From NCBI RefSeq assembly GCF_045063725.1, contig NZ_CP173695.1: DNA of 64,000 bases, one strand, 5' to 3'. A program made the position numbers and the translations under genes. Source of the DNA: Sellimonas catena. Its GTDB lineage: Bacteria > Bacillota > Clostridia > Lachnospirales > Lachnospiraceae. Below the pieces are notes generated by a model. That model was not told the DNA's origin and made no database searches. It worked only from the letters and a program-made list of their open reading frames with translations. Below are positions 48,084-56,948 of the stretch, one piece after another; the first letter of the stretch is position 1, and the number at the start of each line of letters is the position of its first letter.

Positions 48084-49521
48084 AAAAAAGCACTGCCTTT
48101 TTTCCAGCATGATGGCGCGTCTCTGGCTCATCATGATGGCTCTTGTCATCTTTACGATCGCCCTGATGTGGGTTATCCAGATCCTTGTCCTGGAGAGAAA
48201 CTACACAAAGATGGCGATTGAAGGGATACAGGAACGGCTGGAACCGGTGGAGGAACAGCTCAACAGTGAAGATCTGGCAGACAATGATCAGCTGATTCCA
48301 TATTTGAGCAAGACGATTAACGGCAAGCTGATGATTGTCGATTCCGAAGGCCGGCTGGAAGCCATTTACAGTTACGGACACCAGCTGGACATCGATGAAG
48401 ATGAGAAAAATATCAAGCCCTGGCAGAATATCAGAGACAGCGAAGAATACCAATCCATTCTGGACGGGGAGTCTTTCAGCAGGGAAGTGAGGGAAAGATC
48501 ACAGCTGATATCTTATGAAATCGGGATTCCGGTCCTCTATAACGGAGAAAAGGAATATATTATTCTGACACAGAATTTTACGGAACTGAATCAGGTACTG
48601 GATATGAACCGCAGACAGCTGATCTTTTTCAGCGTTCTTCTGATGATTGCTTCGGCAATTCTGGCGCATATCCTTTCCAGAAAGTTTACGAAACCGATCC
48701 ATATTATCAAAGGTACCGTAGATGACCTGGCAAAAGGGGATCTGACAGCGGTACCGAACCTGAAGCTGAATGATGAAGTCGGACAGCTGGCGGACTCCGT
48801 GGAAGAGCTTTCACGGGCACTTCGGAGAGTGGACGATCTACGGAAAGAAGTCATTGCCAATGTCTCTCATGAACTCCGTTCTCCTCTGGCCCTGATCGGA
48901 GGGTATGCGGAAATGGTCCGCGACATCCACTGGAAGGATGAGGAAAAACGTACGGAAGATCTGAACCTGATTATCCGGGAATCAAAGCGTATGAGCGAGA
49001 TGGTAAATGATATTCTGGACTATTCTCAGCTTCAGACTGGCTATCTTCAGTTGAAAAAAGAATGGTACAACCTGTATGAAATCGTAGAATCTGAAATCAT
49101 GTTTTGCGAGCCGAGTGCCAGAGAGTACGGAATTCAGCTTCGGTTTGTTTCGGATGAAACGGAGATTCCGGTATATGTAGATGCGCTGAAAATGAGCCAG
49201 GTGATCCGAAACCTTCTATATAATGCTTTGAATCATACTGAAAATAAAAAGGAAATTATCGTATCCCTGAAGACGGGAGAAGATGGCTGTCTTGTAGAAG
49301 TGAAAAATCCGGGAAATCCGATTCCGGAGGAGGAGCGGGAACTGATCTGGGAGAGGTATCAGAGAAGCCAGCATCAGGCAGGACGCAGGGAGGGAACCGG
49401 GCTTGGGCTTTCCATTGTCAGCACGATCCTGAAAGCGCACGGCATGACCTATGGGGTGGATTATCAGGATCAGATGACGGTCTTCTGGTTCCGGACGTTA
49501 AAGGATGAGGAATCAAAATAG
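48067..49521 (+). CDS. Sensor histidine kinase
   Basis: 484 residues from a TTG start at 48067 inside the regulator gene; GGGGAG lies 12-17 bases upstream. An ATG at 48109 is an alternative without a site. Two membrane helices (about 18-40 and 178-200) enclose an extracytoplasmic sensor. HAMP (about 200-255), DHp with His268 in NVSHELRSPLAL, then N box LLYNALNHTE and G2 GTGLGLSIVS. Pairs with the upstream regulator. Confidence 0.93.
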   Translation: MSTENKKKHCLFSSMMARLWLIMMALVIFTIALMWVIQILVLERNYTKMAIEGIQERLEPVEEQLNSEDLADNDQLIPYLSKTINGKLMIVDSEGRLEAIYSYGHQLDIDEDEKNIKPWQNIRDSEEYQSILDGESFSREVRERSQLISYEIGIPVLYNGEKEYIILTQNFTELNQVLDMNRRQLIFFSVLLMIASAILAHILSRKFTKPIHIIKGTVDDLAKGDLTAVPNLKLNDEVGQLADSVEELSRALRRVDDLRKEVIANVSHELRSPLALIGGYAEMVRDIHWKDEEKRTEDLNLIIRESKRMSEMVNDILDYSQLQTGYLQLKKEWYNLYEIVESEIMFCEPSAREYGIQLRFVSDETEIPVYVDALKMSQVIRNLLYNALNHTENKKEIIVSLKTGEDGCLVEVKNPGNPIPEEERELIWERYQRSQHQAGRREGTGLGLSIVSTILKAHGMTYGVDYQDQMTVFWFRTLKDEESK

Positions 49522-49641
49522 CAAAAAGATTATTCAAAGACCATTCAACAGGGGAAAGGGCGCATCCCTTTCTCCTTTTCTGAAAACAATTCTGTTTTAT
49601 CAATTTGACCTATCATAAAATGATCACGAAAAGAGGATGTT

Positions 49642-50103
49642 ATGAATATCGTATGTGAACTACTGTTTCTGACAGTACTTTTTGGCGCGGCAGTGTCGGA
49701 CTGGAACGAAAGAAGGATTGCGGACCGTTATCCGGCACTTCTCCTGATTCCGGGGCTGCTTGCCGTTTTTACGGATACGTGGCAGCAGATGTCTCTTCTG
49801 CAGGCGGTGTCAGGGGCAGTGTCCAGTGCATTTCCGTTGTTTCTTTCCACCCTGCTTGTAAAGGGAGCATTTGGAGGCGGAGATATCAAACTGATGGCGG
49901 CAGCCGGCTTCTGCCTCGGAACAAGTCGGGGGATCCTTGGGCTGTTTCTGGGGCTTCTGGCGGGAGGAATCTATGGACTTGCCATGACAGCCGTCAAAAA
50001 GCGCAAAAAGAAAGAGACCATTCCCCTTGGCCCTTTCTTGCCCTCGGTCTTGCGGCCGCAAGTATGCTTCCATAAATTTGTGAAAAAAAGAAGTGAGACT
50101 TGA
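49642..50103 (+). CDS. A24-type prepilin peptidase, C-terminal frameshift
   Basis: 153 residues as read. Membrane protease with catalytic Asp in SDWNERRIADRYP (about residue 21) and GGGDIKLMAAAGF (about 78-90). Near the end the conserved IPLGPFLALG is broken: the frame reads GPFLPSVLRPQ while the +1 frame reads PFLALGLAAASMLP and stops at 50075. One missing G near 50040 explains this. It would cleave leader peptides of type IV pilin-like proteins; no pilin genes are in the window. Confidence 0.8.
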   Translation: MNIVCELLFLTVLFGAAVSDWNERRIADRYPALLLIPGLLAVFTDTWQQMSLLQAVSGAVSSAFPLFLSTLLVKGAFGGGDIKLMAAAGFCLGTSRGILGLFLGLLAGGIYGLAMTAVKKRKKKETIPLGPFLPSVLRPQVCFHKFVKKRSET

Positions 50104-50167
50104 TTGCTTTGGAGAAAAATGTCATAATAAGCGTTATGAAGTAAAATGGACAGGCGGAGGAACACCA

Positions 50168-50587
50168 TTGTATACATTAACAGGAATCATTATTCACGGA
50201 AAAGGAAATGGAAGAAAGGTCGGTATGCCGACGGCGAATCTACAGTATCAGGAAGAGGACAAACTTCCGGAGCACGGAGTCTACGGAGTTATGGCGTGGA
50301 TTGACGGGAAGCGGTACGCAGGTGTCACCAATGTAGGGACAAGACCTTCGGTGGACAATGATCCGAAGACTACGGTGGAGACATATATACCGGGGCTTGA
50401 CATGGACCTGTACGGGAAAAAAGTGATGATTGAGTTTTATCTTTTCCTGCGGGGGATTCAGAAGTTTGATTCCCTTGAGGAAGTCAAAAATCAGGTGGAT
50501 CAGGATGTCCGCCGGACAAGAGACTATTTTCACAAGATGTTTCCGGGAGGTTTTGCAAATGAGGAAGAGACGAAAGAGACGAGTTAA
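50168..50587 (+). CDS. Riboflavin kinase, stand-alone RFK domain
   Basis: 139 residues from TTG 50168, which follows GGAGG by 7 bases; earlier in-frame codons have no site. LTGIIIHGKGNGRKVGMPTANL is the flavokinase signature, followed by GVYGVMAWIDG, GVTNVGTRPSV and ETYIPGLDMDLYGK. Normal bacterial RibF also has an FAD synthetase half, absent here. It makes FMN from riboflavin. It overlaps the next gene by 29 bases. Confidence 0.87.
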   Translation: MYTLTGIIIHGKGNGRKVGMPTANLQYQEEDKLPEHGVYGVMAWIDGKRYAGVTNVGTRPSVDNDPKTTVETYIPGLDMDLYGKKVMIEFYLFLRGIQKFDSLEEVKNQVDQDVRRTRDYFHKMFPGGFANEEETKETS

Positions 50588-51671
50588 AAAGCGGGTGCTG
50601 ATTCCGTTGATTCTTCTTGCCGTCTCAGTGGCCCTGATGGCTGCGTCGGTGTATGTAGACGGATTTGCCGACTGGCATACAGAGCATATCTATCCGGCTC
50701 TGACGGGAAGTATCGGGCGGATTTTCGGGCTGGTTCCGACCTCCGTGGCGGAGATCGGCCTGTATCTTTTTGTGCTGACTCTCATTTTAGGTTTTCTGTA
50801 CATTCTGCTTTCGATTATCCATAAAAACTGGAATTTTTACCGGACGAAGAAGACGGCGGTCGTACTGCTGTGGACCGTATCGGTTCTCGCATTTCTATAT
50901 GTGATCAACTGCGGGATCAATTACCGGAGCACCTCGTTTGCAGAGCGGAGCGGAATTCTTCCGCGGGACTATACCGTGGATGAACTGCGGCGCGTCTGCC
51001 TGACGCTGACTCAGGCGGTGCAGGATACGGAGCCTTCTGTTACAAGGGACGATGACGGGGAGCTTCTCTTTACGACCGATGCCGGAAAGAATGCGGTCCG
51101 GGCCATGCAGACGCTGGGGGAAGACTACCGGGAACTGAAGGGTTATTATCCGGAGCCGAAAAAGCTGATTTTTTCGGAATTCCTTTCCATACAGTCACTG
51201 ACGGGAATTTATTCCCCGTTTACGGTGGAAGCCAATTATAATGGGGACATGACTGCGTATAATATTCCGTTTACCATGTGCCACGAGCTCTCTCACCTGA
51301 AAGGATTCATGCAGGAGCAGGAGGCGAACTTCATCGCCTGGCTTGCGTGCGGCCGGTCGGATGTGGTGGAATTCCGGTACAGTGCGGCTTTATCCGGATG
51401 GCTGTATGCGACCAACCAGCTCTGGAATTATGATCAGGCATCCTACGAGGAACTTTACGGGATGCTTCCGGAAAACGCAAGGAAAGACCTTCAGAGAAAT
51501 GATGCGTTCTGGGCAGAGCATGAAGGCAGGATTGCGGAGGTGTCCAATCAGATTAACGATGCCTATTTAAAGTCGAACGGGCAGGAAAACGGTGTGGAAA
51601 GCTATGACAAGATGGTGGATATGCTTGTTGTCTATCTGCTGGATCATGCGTCCGGGCAGGGCGCATCCTAA
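50559..51671 (+). CDS. DUF3810 membrane metallopeptidase-like protein
   Basis: 370 residues from ATG 50559 (GGGAGG 8 bases upstream). Three hydrophobic helices (about 10-30, 62-85, 97-117) precede a large extracytoplasmic domain with a zinc-peptidase-like MCHELSHLKGFMQEQEANFIA (His242, Glu243, His246 and a downstream Glu). Family members have unknown substrates; the motif implies, but does not prove, peptidase activity. Confidence 0.85.
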   Translation: MRKRRKRRVKKRVLIPLILLAVSVALMAASVYVDGFADWHTEHIYPALTGSIGRIFGLVPTSVAEIGLYLFVLTLILGFLYILLSIIHKNWNFYRTKKTAVVLLWTVSVLAFLYVINCGINYRSTSFAERSGILPRDYTVDELRRVCLTLTQAVQDTEPSVTRDDDGELLFTTDAGKNAVRAMQTLGEDYRELKGYYPEPKKLIFSEFLSIQSLTGIYSPFTVEANYNGDMTAYNIPFTMCHELSHLKGFMQEQEANFIAWLACGRSDVVEFRYSAALSGWLYATNQLWNYDQASYEELYGMLPENARKDLQRNDAFWAEHEGRIAEVSNQINDAYLKSNGQENGVESYDKMVDMLVVYLLDHASGQGAS

Positions 51672-51725
51672 AACGGCTGCGCATATGCCTTTTACATAAT
51701 GACAGAAAAGAAACAGGAGAAAAAT

Positions 51726-52088
51726 ATGAAAGTATTACGGCAATTTTTAATTATACTGATGATTTCACTTTTGGGGGAGATCCTTAACCGGCTTCTCCCG
51801 TTTCCGGTTCCGGCCAGTGTTTATGGACTGGTGCTGATGTTGACGGCATTGATGACCGGATTAATCCGTGTGCCTCAGGTCAAAGAGGCATCGGTGATTT
51901 TAATCGAACTGATGCCGGTGATGTTTATTCCGGCGGCGGTAGGACTGATGACAGCCTGGGATAAGCTGCGCCCGGTGGTAGTGCCGGTGATAGTGATCAC
52001 CTTTGTGACGACGCTTTTCGTCATGGGAGTGACCGGCATTGTGACGGAAAAGGTCATCGAGAAAACGGAGAAAGGAGCAGAAGAATAA
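51726..52088 (+). CDS. lrgA: LrgA/CidA family holin-like protein
   Basis: 120 residues from ATG 51726 (AGGAG upstream); four hydrophobic helices and the family phrases LLPFPVPASVYGLVLML and LMPVMFIPAAVGLM. LrgA/CidA proteins affect murein hydrolase export and pyruvate or fermentation-product traffic. One base separates it from lrgB. Confidence 0.9.
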   Translation: MKVLRQFLIILMISLLGEILNRLLPFPVPASVYGLVLMLTALMTGLIRVPQVKEASVILIELMPVMFIPAAVGLMTAWDKLRPVVVPVIVITFVTTLFVMGVTGIVTEKVIEKTEKGAEE

Positions 52089-52089
52089 G

Positions 52090-52782
52090 ATGCAGAGCTT
52101 TATTGAACATTCCCTCTTTTTTGGACCGGTGATCAGCCTGGTTGTCTACGAAGGGGGGCTTCTGCTGAAACGGAAGTACAAACTTGCGGTGCTGAACCCG
52201 CTTCTGATCACAGCGATTGTACTGATCGCCTTTCTGGCGCTCACCAACGTAGAGTACGAGTCCTATAATGCAAGCGCCAAATATATCAGTTATTTTCTGA
52301 CTCCGGCGACGGTTGCCCTTGCGGTGCCGCTTTACGAACAGCTCAAGCTTCTGAAGGAAACTCTGGCGGCTGTTCTGTGCGGGCTCCTGGCGGGCGTACT
52401 GACAAGCCTTGTCAGCATTTTTCTGTTATCCAAACTGTTCGGTTTAAACCACGAGCAGTATGTAACCCTGCTCCCGAAGTCCATCACCACAGCTATCGGG
52501 ATGGGAGTCTCAGAGGAAATGGGTGGTATAACCGCCATCACCGTGGCGGTCATCTGCGTGACCGGAATGATCGGAGATATCACGTCAGAATGGCTTTATA
52601 AGATCTTAAAGATCCGCCATCCGATCGCAAAAGGACTGGCCCTTGGGACCGCCTCCCATGCGATGGGAACCGCCAAGGCCATGGAGATGGGCGAAGTCGA
52701 GGGAGCCATGGGAAGCCTTGCGATCGTCACGGCAGGACTTTTGACGGTTGTGGGCGCATCCTTTTTCGCACAGCTTATGTAA
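52090..52782 (+). CDS. lrgB: LrgB/CidB family membrane protein
   Basis: 230 residues, multi-pass. SLVSIFLLSKLF, LLPKSITTAIGMGVSEEMGG and GLALGTASHAMGTAKAMEMG are LrgB hallmarks. Partner of LrgA, forming the LrgAB membrane complex. Confidence 0.93.
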   Translation: MQSFIEHSLFFGPVISLVVYEGGLLLKRKYKLAVLNPLLITAIVLIAFLALTNVEYESYNASAKYISYFLTPATVALAVPLYEQLKLLKETLAAVLCGLLAGVLTSLVSIFLLSKLFGLNHEQYVTLLPKSITTAIGMGVSEEMGGITAITVAVICVTGMIGDITSEWLYKILKIRHPIAKGLALGTASHAMGTAKAMEMGEVEGAMGSLAIVTAGLLTVVGASFFAQLM

Positions 52783-52889
52783 ATGTCCGGAAAATGTGAT
52801 ATACTGATAACGTTGGCATGAAATGCGGAGCAATCCGCAGCGTTATAGAGAGTTATAAGGATTAAAAGAACGGACAGGAGGGTAAGACT

Positions 52890-53915
52890 ATGATTATGTT
52901 TCAGAATGATTATGTGGAAGGAGCGCATCCGGCCGTCCTTCAGAAACTGATAGATACGAATATGGAGCAGAGTGTCGGGTACGGGGAAGATCCGTACTGC
53001 GAAGAGGCAAGAGCCCGTATCAGAAAAGTAGTTGGCCGGGAGGACGTGGACATCCACTTTCTTGTGGGCGGCACTCAGACCAATCTGACCGTGATCGACG
53101 CGGCACTTCGCCCGTATCAGGGGGCGCTTTGCGCGCAGACCGGACATATCAATGTTCATGAAACCGGTGCTGTTGAGGCGTGCGGCCATAAAGTTCTTGC
53201 TCTGCCGGGCAAGGACGGAAAGATTACGGCGGCGCAGGTCAAAGAGGCCCATGACAGCCACTGGGCGGATGGAGCGCATGAACATATGGTACAGCCAAAG
53301 CTGGTATACATCTCACATCCGACAGAGCTTGGCACGCTGTATACAAAACAGGAACTGACAGATCTGAGAAAGGTCTGCGACGAGTGCGGACTGTATCTTT
53401 TCCTGGACGGTGCAAGGCTTGCCTATGGACTTGCAGCGGAAGGGACCGATGTGACGCTTTCTGACATTGCGGCACTGACAGATGCCTTTTATATTGGAGG
53501 CACCAAAGTGGGAGCGCTGTTCGGGGAGTGTGTCGTTATCAGCCATTCGGCGCTGAAGGAGGACTTCCGCTACCTGATCAAGCAGAAAGGCGGAATGCTC
53601 GCAAAGGGACGGCTCCTCGGCCTACAGTTCCTTGCCATGTTTGAGAATGACCTCTACATGGAGATGGGACGCCATGCGGACCGGCTTGCCATGAAGCTGA
53701 AAAAGGAGCTTCAGGAGAAAGGATACCGCTTCTATATGGACAGTATCACGAATCAGCAGTTCGTGATTGTGGAAGATACGAAATTACAGGAACTGGAAAA
53801 AGAATTCCTGTTTAACCATGAGACACGCTATGACGCGGACCATACGGTGATCCGGATCTGTACGTCATGGGCAACAAAAGAAGAACATATTGAAAAACTG
53901 CTTGCGGCATTTTAA
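52890..53915 (+). CDS. Threonine aldolase-like PLP enzyme (beta-eliminating lyase family)
   Basis: 341 residues with AGGAGG before ATG 52890. GYGEDPYCEEARARI, GGTQTNLTVI, ETGAVEACGHKV, and the PLP-lysine motif FYIGGTKVGALFGE (Lys about 206) match low-specificity L-threonine aldolase. Cleaves threonine to glycine and acetaldehyde. A single-gene unit ahead of the dehydratase genes. Confidence 0.88.
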   Translation: MIMFQNDYVEGAHPAVLQKLIDTNMEQSVGYGEDPYCEEARARIRKVVGREDVDIHFLVGGTQTNLTVIDAALRPYQGALCAQTGHINVHETGAVEACGHKVLALPGKDGKITAAQVKEAHDSHWADGAHEHMVQPKLVYISHPTELGTLYTKQELTDLRKVCDECGLYLFLDGARLAYGLAAEGTDVTLSDIAALTDAFYIGGTKVGALFGECVVISHSALKEDFRYLIKQKGGMLAKGRLLGLQFLAMFENDLYMEMGRHADRLAMKLKKELQEKGYRFYMDSITNQQFVIVEDTKLQELEKEFLFNHETRYDADHTVIRICTSWATKEEHIEKLLAAF

Positions 53916-53924
53916 GACGCCCGG

Positions 53925-53967
53925 CCCTGATGAAAAAACAGGAGAATCCTCTTTTCATCGGGGCTTT
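53925..53967 (+). terminator. Hairpin between the aldolase and dehydratase genes
   Basis: GCCCTGATGAAAA pairs with TTTTCATCGGGGC; inner GGAG/CTCC stem. No long T-run. Confidence 0.55.
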
Positions 53968-54003
53968 CGTACCGCTTACAAAGAAATAAGGAGGGATGAC
54001 AGC

Positions 54004-55278
54004 ATGTCAGTTGCAGACAAATATATTGACTTTGTAAGACAGGAAGCAATCGAGCATCCTGAGAAAAGCTGGAACAAAATGATTTTCGGGTTTCAGGCAA
54101 ACAAATGGAGAACCAGACTTCTGCCAAAGAGCGGGCTTTCCAAAGGATATCAGAAGCTGGAATCGATGATGATGTCACTGGTGGCGGACGCTCTTGCCAG
54201 AGAGGACAGCTATGTGTGGAGCAATATTTTCGCGCCGTGCGAGATCATGCAGAGCATGGGAATCCGGACACTCTCCATCGAGTGTCTTTCGTGCTATTTA
54301 AGCGGATATCATCTGGAAGATCAGTTCATCGACTACGCACAGAATGCCGGAATTGCGCCGACACTCTGTTCCTATCATAAGACTTTTGTCGGAGGCGTGG
54401 ACAGCGGCGTGGTGCGCCAGCCCCACTATGCGGTGACGACCTCTCTTTCCTGTGACGGAAACCTCAATACGTTCCGTTATCTGGAGAAGAAAAAGGGAGT
54501 ACCGTTTACCTTTCTGGATGTCCCGTACCGGGATGATGAGGCGTCAGTCTCCTATCTGGCGGATCAGCTTCGGGAACTTGCAGAGAAGCTTTCCGAAACT
54601 TTTGGAGTACGTTTCAGCGAGGAAAAACTGCGGGAGACCATCCGGATCGAAAATGAGACGAGAAAAGAGCTGTTCCGGTTTTTTGAACTTCAGAATACCT
54701 ATTATTATCCGGGAGAGATTATCAGCCAGTTGTATCTGATGATGGGAACCCATCTGCTTATCGGAACGCAGGAATTTCTTGACTTGATCCGTTTTATGGT
54801 CGAGGATATTCAGACATACCCGAAATTTGAAGGAAAGAGGATTCTCTGGATTCATCTTCTGCCGTTTTATCAGGAAACACTGAAGAAATATTTTAACGGA
54901 AGCAAAGAGTATCAGATCACGGCAGGGGATATTGTCATTGATTACATGGAGAAGATGGATCCGGAAAAACCGTTTGAGTCACTTGCCAAAAAGATCATCC
55001 GGAATCTGTACAATGGCTCTTATTCACGGAAGGCCGATATGGTCGGAGAGCTGGCGGACCGGCTGAAACCGGACGCGGTTATCCATTTCTGCCACTGGGG
55101 ATGCAAGCAGGCATCCGGCGGAAGTCTGATCTTGAAAGACCGGATGAAAGAAAAAGGCATCCCGATGCTGATTCTGGACGGTGACGGGATTGACAAGAGA
55201 AACAGCCACGACGGACAGATCAAGACGCGTCTGGAGGCATTTTTAGAATTGTTGGAGACAGAGGAAAAGGAATGTTAG
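54004..55278 (+). CDS. 2-hydroxyacyl-CoA dehydratase family subunit (HgdB/FldB-like)
   Basis: 424 residues from ATG 54004 (AAGGAGG 9 bases before). Conserved cysteines occur in FAPCEIMQSMG, ECLSCYLSGYH and CHWGCKQASGG, consistent with cluster ligation. This family removes water from 2-hydroxyacyl-CoA, or acts as an atypical CoA/benzoyl-CoA reductase-like enzyme, after ATP-driven electron injection by an activase. It overlaps the next gene by 7 bases. Substrate cannot be read from sequence. Confidence 0.88.
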   Translation: MSVADKYIDFVRQEAIEHPEKSWNKMIFGFQANKWRTRLLPKSGLSKGYQKLESMMMSLVADALAREDSYVWSNIFAPCEIMQSMGIRTLSIECLSCYLSGYHLEDQFIDYAQNAGIAPTLCSYHKTFVGGVDSGVVRQPHYAVTTSLSCDGNLNTFRYLEKKKGVPFTFLDVPYRDDEASVSYLADQLRELAEKLSETFGVRFSEEKLRETIRIENETRKELFRFFELQNTYYYPGEIISQLYLMMGTHLLIGTQEFLDLIRFMVEDIQTYPKFEGKRILWIHLLPFYQETLKKYFNGSKEYQITAGDIVIDYMEKMDPEKPFESLAKKIIRNLYNGSYSRKADMVGELADRLKPDAVIHFCHWGCKQASGGSLILKDRMKEKGIPMLILDGDGIDKRNSHDGQIKTRLEAFLELLETEEKEC

Positions 55279-56930
55279 GATATATATGTAAATATGCACC
55301 TGTGGAAGTCTTCGCGGCCATGGGAGAAACGGTTCAGAGGATTGAGCCGCAGGTGACCAGTTTTAATCAGGCGGATATGAAGATGCATCCGAACATCTGC
55401 AGCTTTGCGAAGGGCGTGCTGGAGGAAGTGTCAAAAGGAGAGTATGACGGAATCATCTTGACGACGTGCTGCGACAGCATCCGCAGGCTCTATGACGTAC
55501 TGACCGAGGAGATGCCGGATAAATTCATTTACATGCTGGATACGCCGCGGATCATCAAAGATGCGGGGATCACACTTTACGCACAGCGGATCCGTGACAT
55601 GATCCATGCTTATGAAGTATATTCCGGTAAGAAGTTTGAGGAGGAAAAGCTGGAAGAAATTATCCGGGCCCATCAAAGGGAGGAAATGATTTCCCTGAAA
55701 AAGGGCGGGCCGAATATCGGAATCATCGGTGCAAGAGCCGACGAGACGATCAAACAGATCTTAAAGGACAAAGGGGCCAATGTGGCATTTGACCTGACCT
55801 GTACCGGTCTTGCGAGAAAGCTGCTCTACGATGCGGAAGATGTGTTTGGCGGATATGTAAGAGGGCTTTTAAGCCAGTTTCCGTGTATGCGGATGGAGGC
55901 TGCCGCCGGAAGAGACGATCTGATTCAGAAATATGCAGAAAGTGTGGACGGGGTACTTTACCATACCGTCCAATTCTGCGATAATTATTCGTATGAGTAC
56001 GCATGGCTCAAAGGGATTTTAAAGAAGCCGATGCTGCTTCTGGAGACAGATTACACGAAGCAGAGTTACGGACAGGTGCTGACCAGGATGGAAGCATTTC
56101 TGGAATCACTGAAAGGCAGCAGGAAAGAGACATCACAAAGGAGAGGTGAGGAAAGCATGTATGTAATGGGGATTGACAGCGGATCGACGTCGACCAATGC
56201 CGTGATCATGGATCAGGACAGAAAAATCCGGGCATTTTCCGTGATCCGGACCGGAGCAAAGTCCGGCGAGAGTGCGGACCGGATTTTAAAAGAGGTGCTT
56301 GACCGGGCCGGACTGAAACGAGAAGACATCGCAAGAATTGTATCTACCGGATATGGAAGAGTCAGCATTCCGTTTGCAGATGAAAATGTTACCGAGATCA
56401 GCTGCCACGGCAAGGGCGCTCATTATTTCAATCCGAAGATCCGGACGATTCTCGACATCGGAGGACAGGACAGTAAGGGAATCCGGTTAAATGAAAACGG
56501 CGAAGTCGTGGACTTTGTCATGAATGACAAGTGCGCGGCAGGAACTGGACGTTTCCTTGAGATGATAGCAAGATCTCTGGAGATCGATATCGATGAACTG
56601 GGACCGATCGCCATGAAATCGACGGAGGATATTGAAATCACAAGCATGTGTTCCGTTTTTGCGGAGTCGGAGGTGATCTCTCTGATCGCCAATAACAAAG
56701 AAAAGGCGGATATCGCAAATGGAATCTGCAGGGCGATCGCGAATAAATCCTACTCACTTTTAAAGAGAGCAGGAATGGAGCCGGAATTTATGATGACCGG
56801 CGGTGTCGCGAAAAATCCGGGAGTTGTACGTGCGGTAGAAGAAAAAATCGGGGGAAAACTTTATATCTGTCCGGAACCGGAGATCGTAGGAGCAGCAGGA
56901 GCTGCACTTTATGCACTGGAACAGATATAG
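55272..56930 (+). CDS. Fused 2-hydroxyacyl-CoA dehydratase subunit and activase
   Basis: 552 residues. Residues 1-290 are a dehydratase subunit (ICKYAPVEVFAAMGE, ILTTCCDSIRRLYDVL). From Met296 (ATG 56157) it is an HgdC-type activase: MGIDSGSTSTNAVIMD, ATGYGR-like VSTGYGRVSI, DIGGQDSKGI, NDKCAAGTGRFLEMIARSL, TSMCSVFAESEV with the two cluster cysteines. A strong AAAGGAG sequence sits ahead of ATG 56157, so the activase may also be made separately. Together with the upstream subunit this forms a complete three-part system. Confidence 0.88.
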   Translation: MLGYICKYAPVEVFAAMGETVQRIEPQVTSFNQADMKMHPNICSFAKGVLEEVSKGEYDGIILTTCCDSIRRLYDVLTEEMPDKFIYMLDTPRIIKDAGITLYAQRIRDMIHAYEVYSGKKFEEEKLEEIIRAHQREEMISLKKGGPNIGIIGARADETIKQILKDKGANVAFDLTCTGLARKLLYDAEDVFGGYVRGLLSQFPCMRMEAAAGRDDLIQKYAESVDGVLYHTVQFCDNYSYEYAWLKGILKKPMLLLETDYTKQSYGQVLTRMEAFLESLKGSRKETSQRRGEESMYVMGIDSGSTSTNAVIMDQDRKIRAFSVIRTGAKSGESADRILKEVLDRAGLKREDIARIVSTGYGRVSIPFADENVTEISCHGKGAHYFNPKIRTILDIGGQDSKGIRLNENGEVVDFVMNDKCAAGTGRFLEMIARSLEIDIDELGPIAMKSTEDIEITSMCSVFAESEVISLIANNKEKADIANGICRAIANKSYSLLKRAGMEPEFMMTGGVAKNPGVVRAVEEKIGGKLYICPEPEIVGAAGAALYALEQI

Positions 56931-56948
56931 GTAGAAAGAGAGGAAGAG

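Noticed and set aside
53890..54003. Longer N-terminus for the dehydratase subunit starting at 53890
   Set aside because: It overlaps the aldolase gene and a terminator hairpin; ATG 54004 has AAGGAGG.
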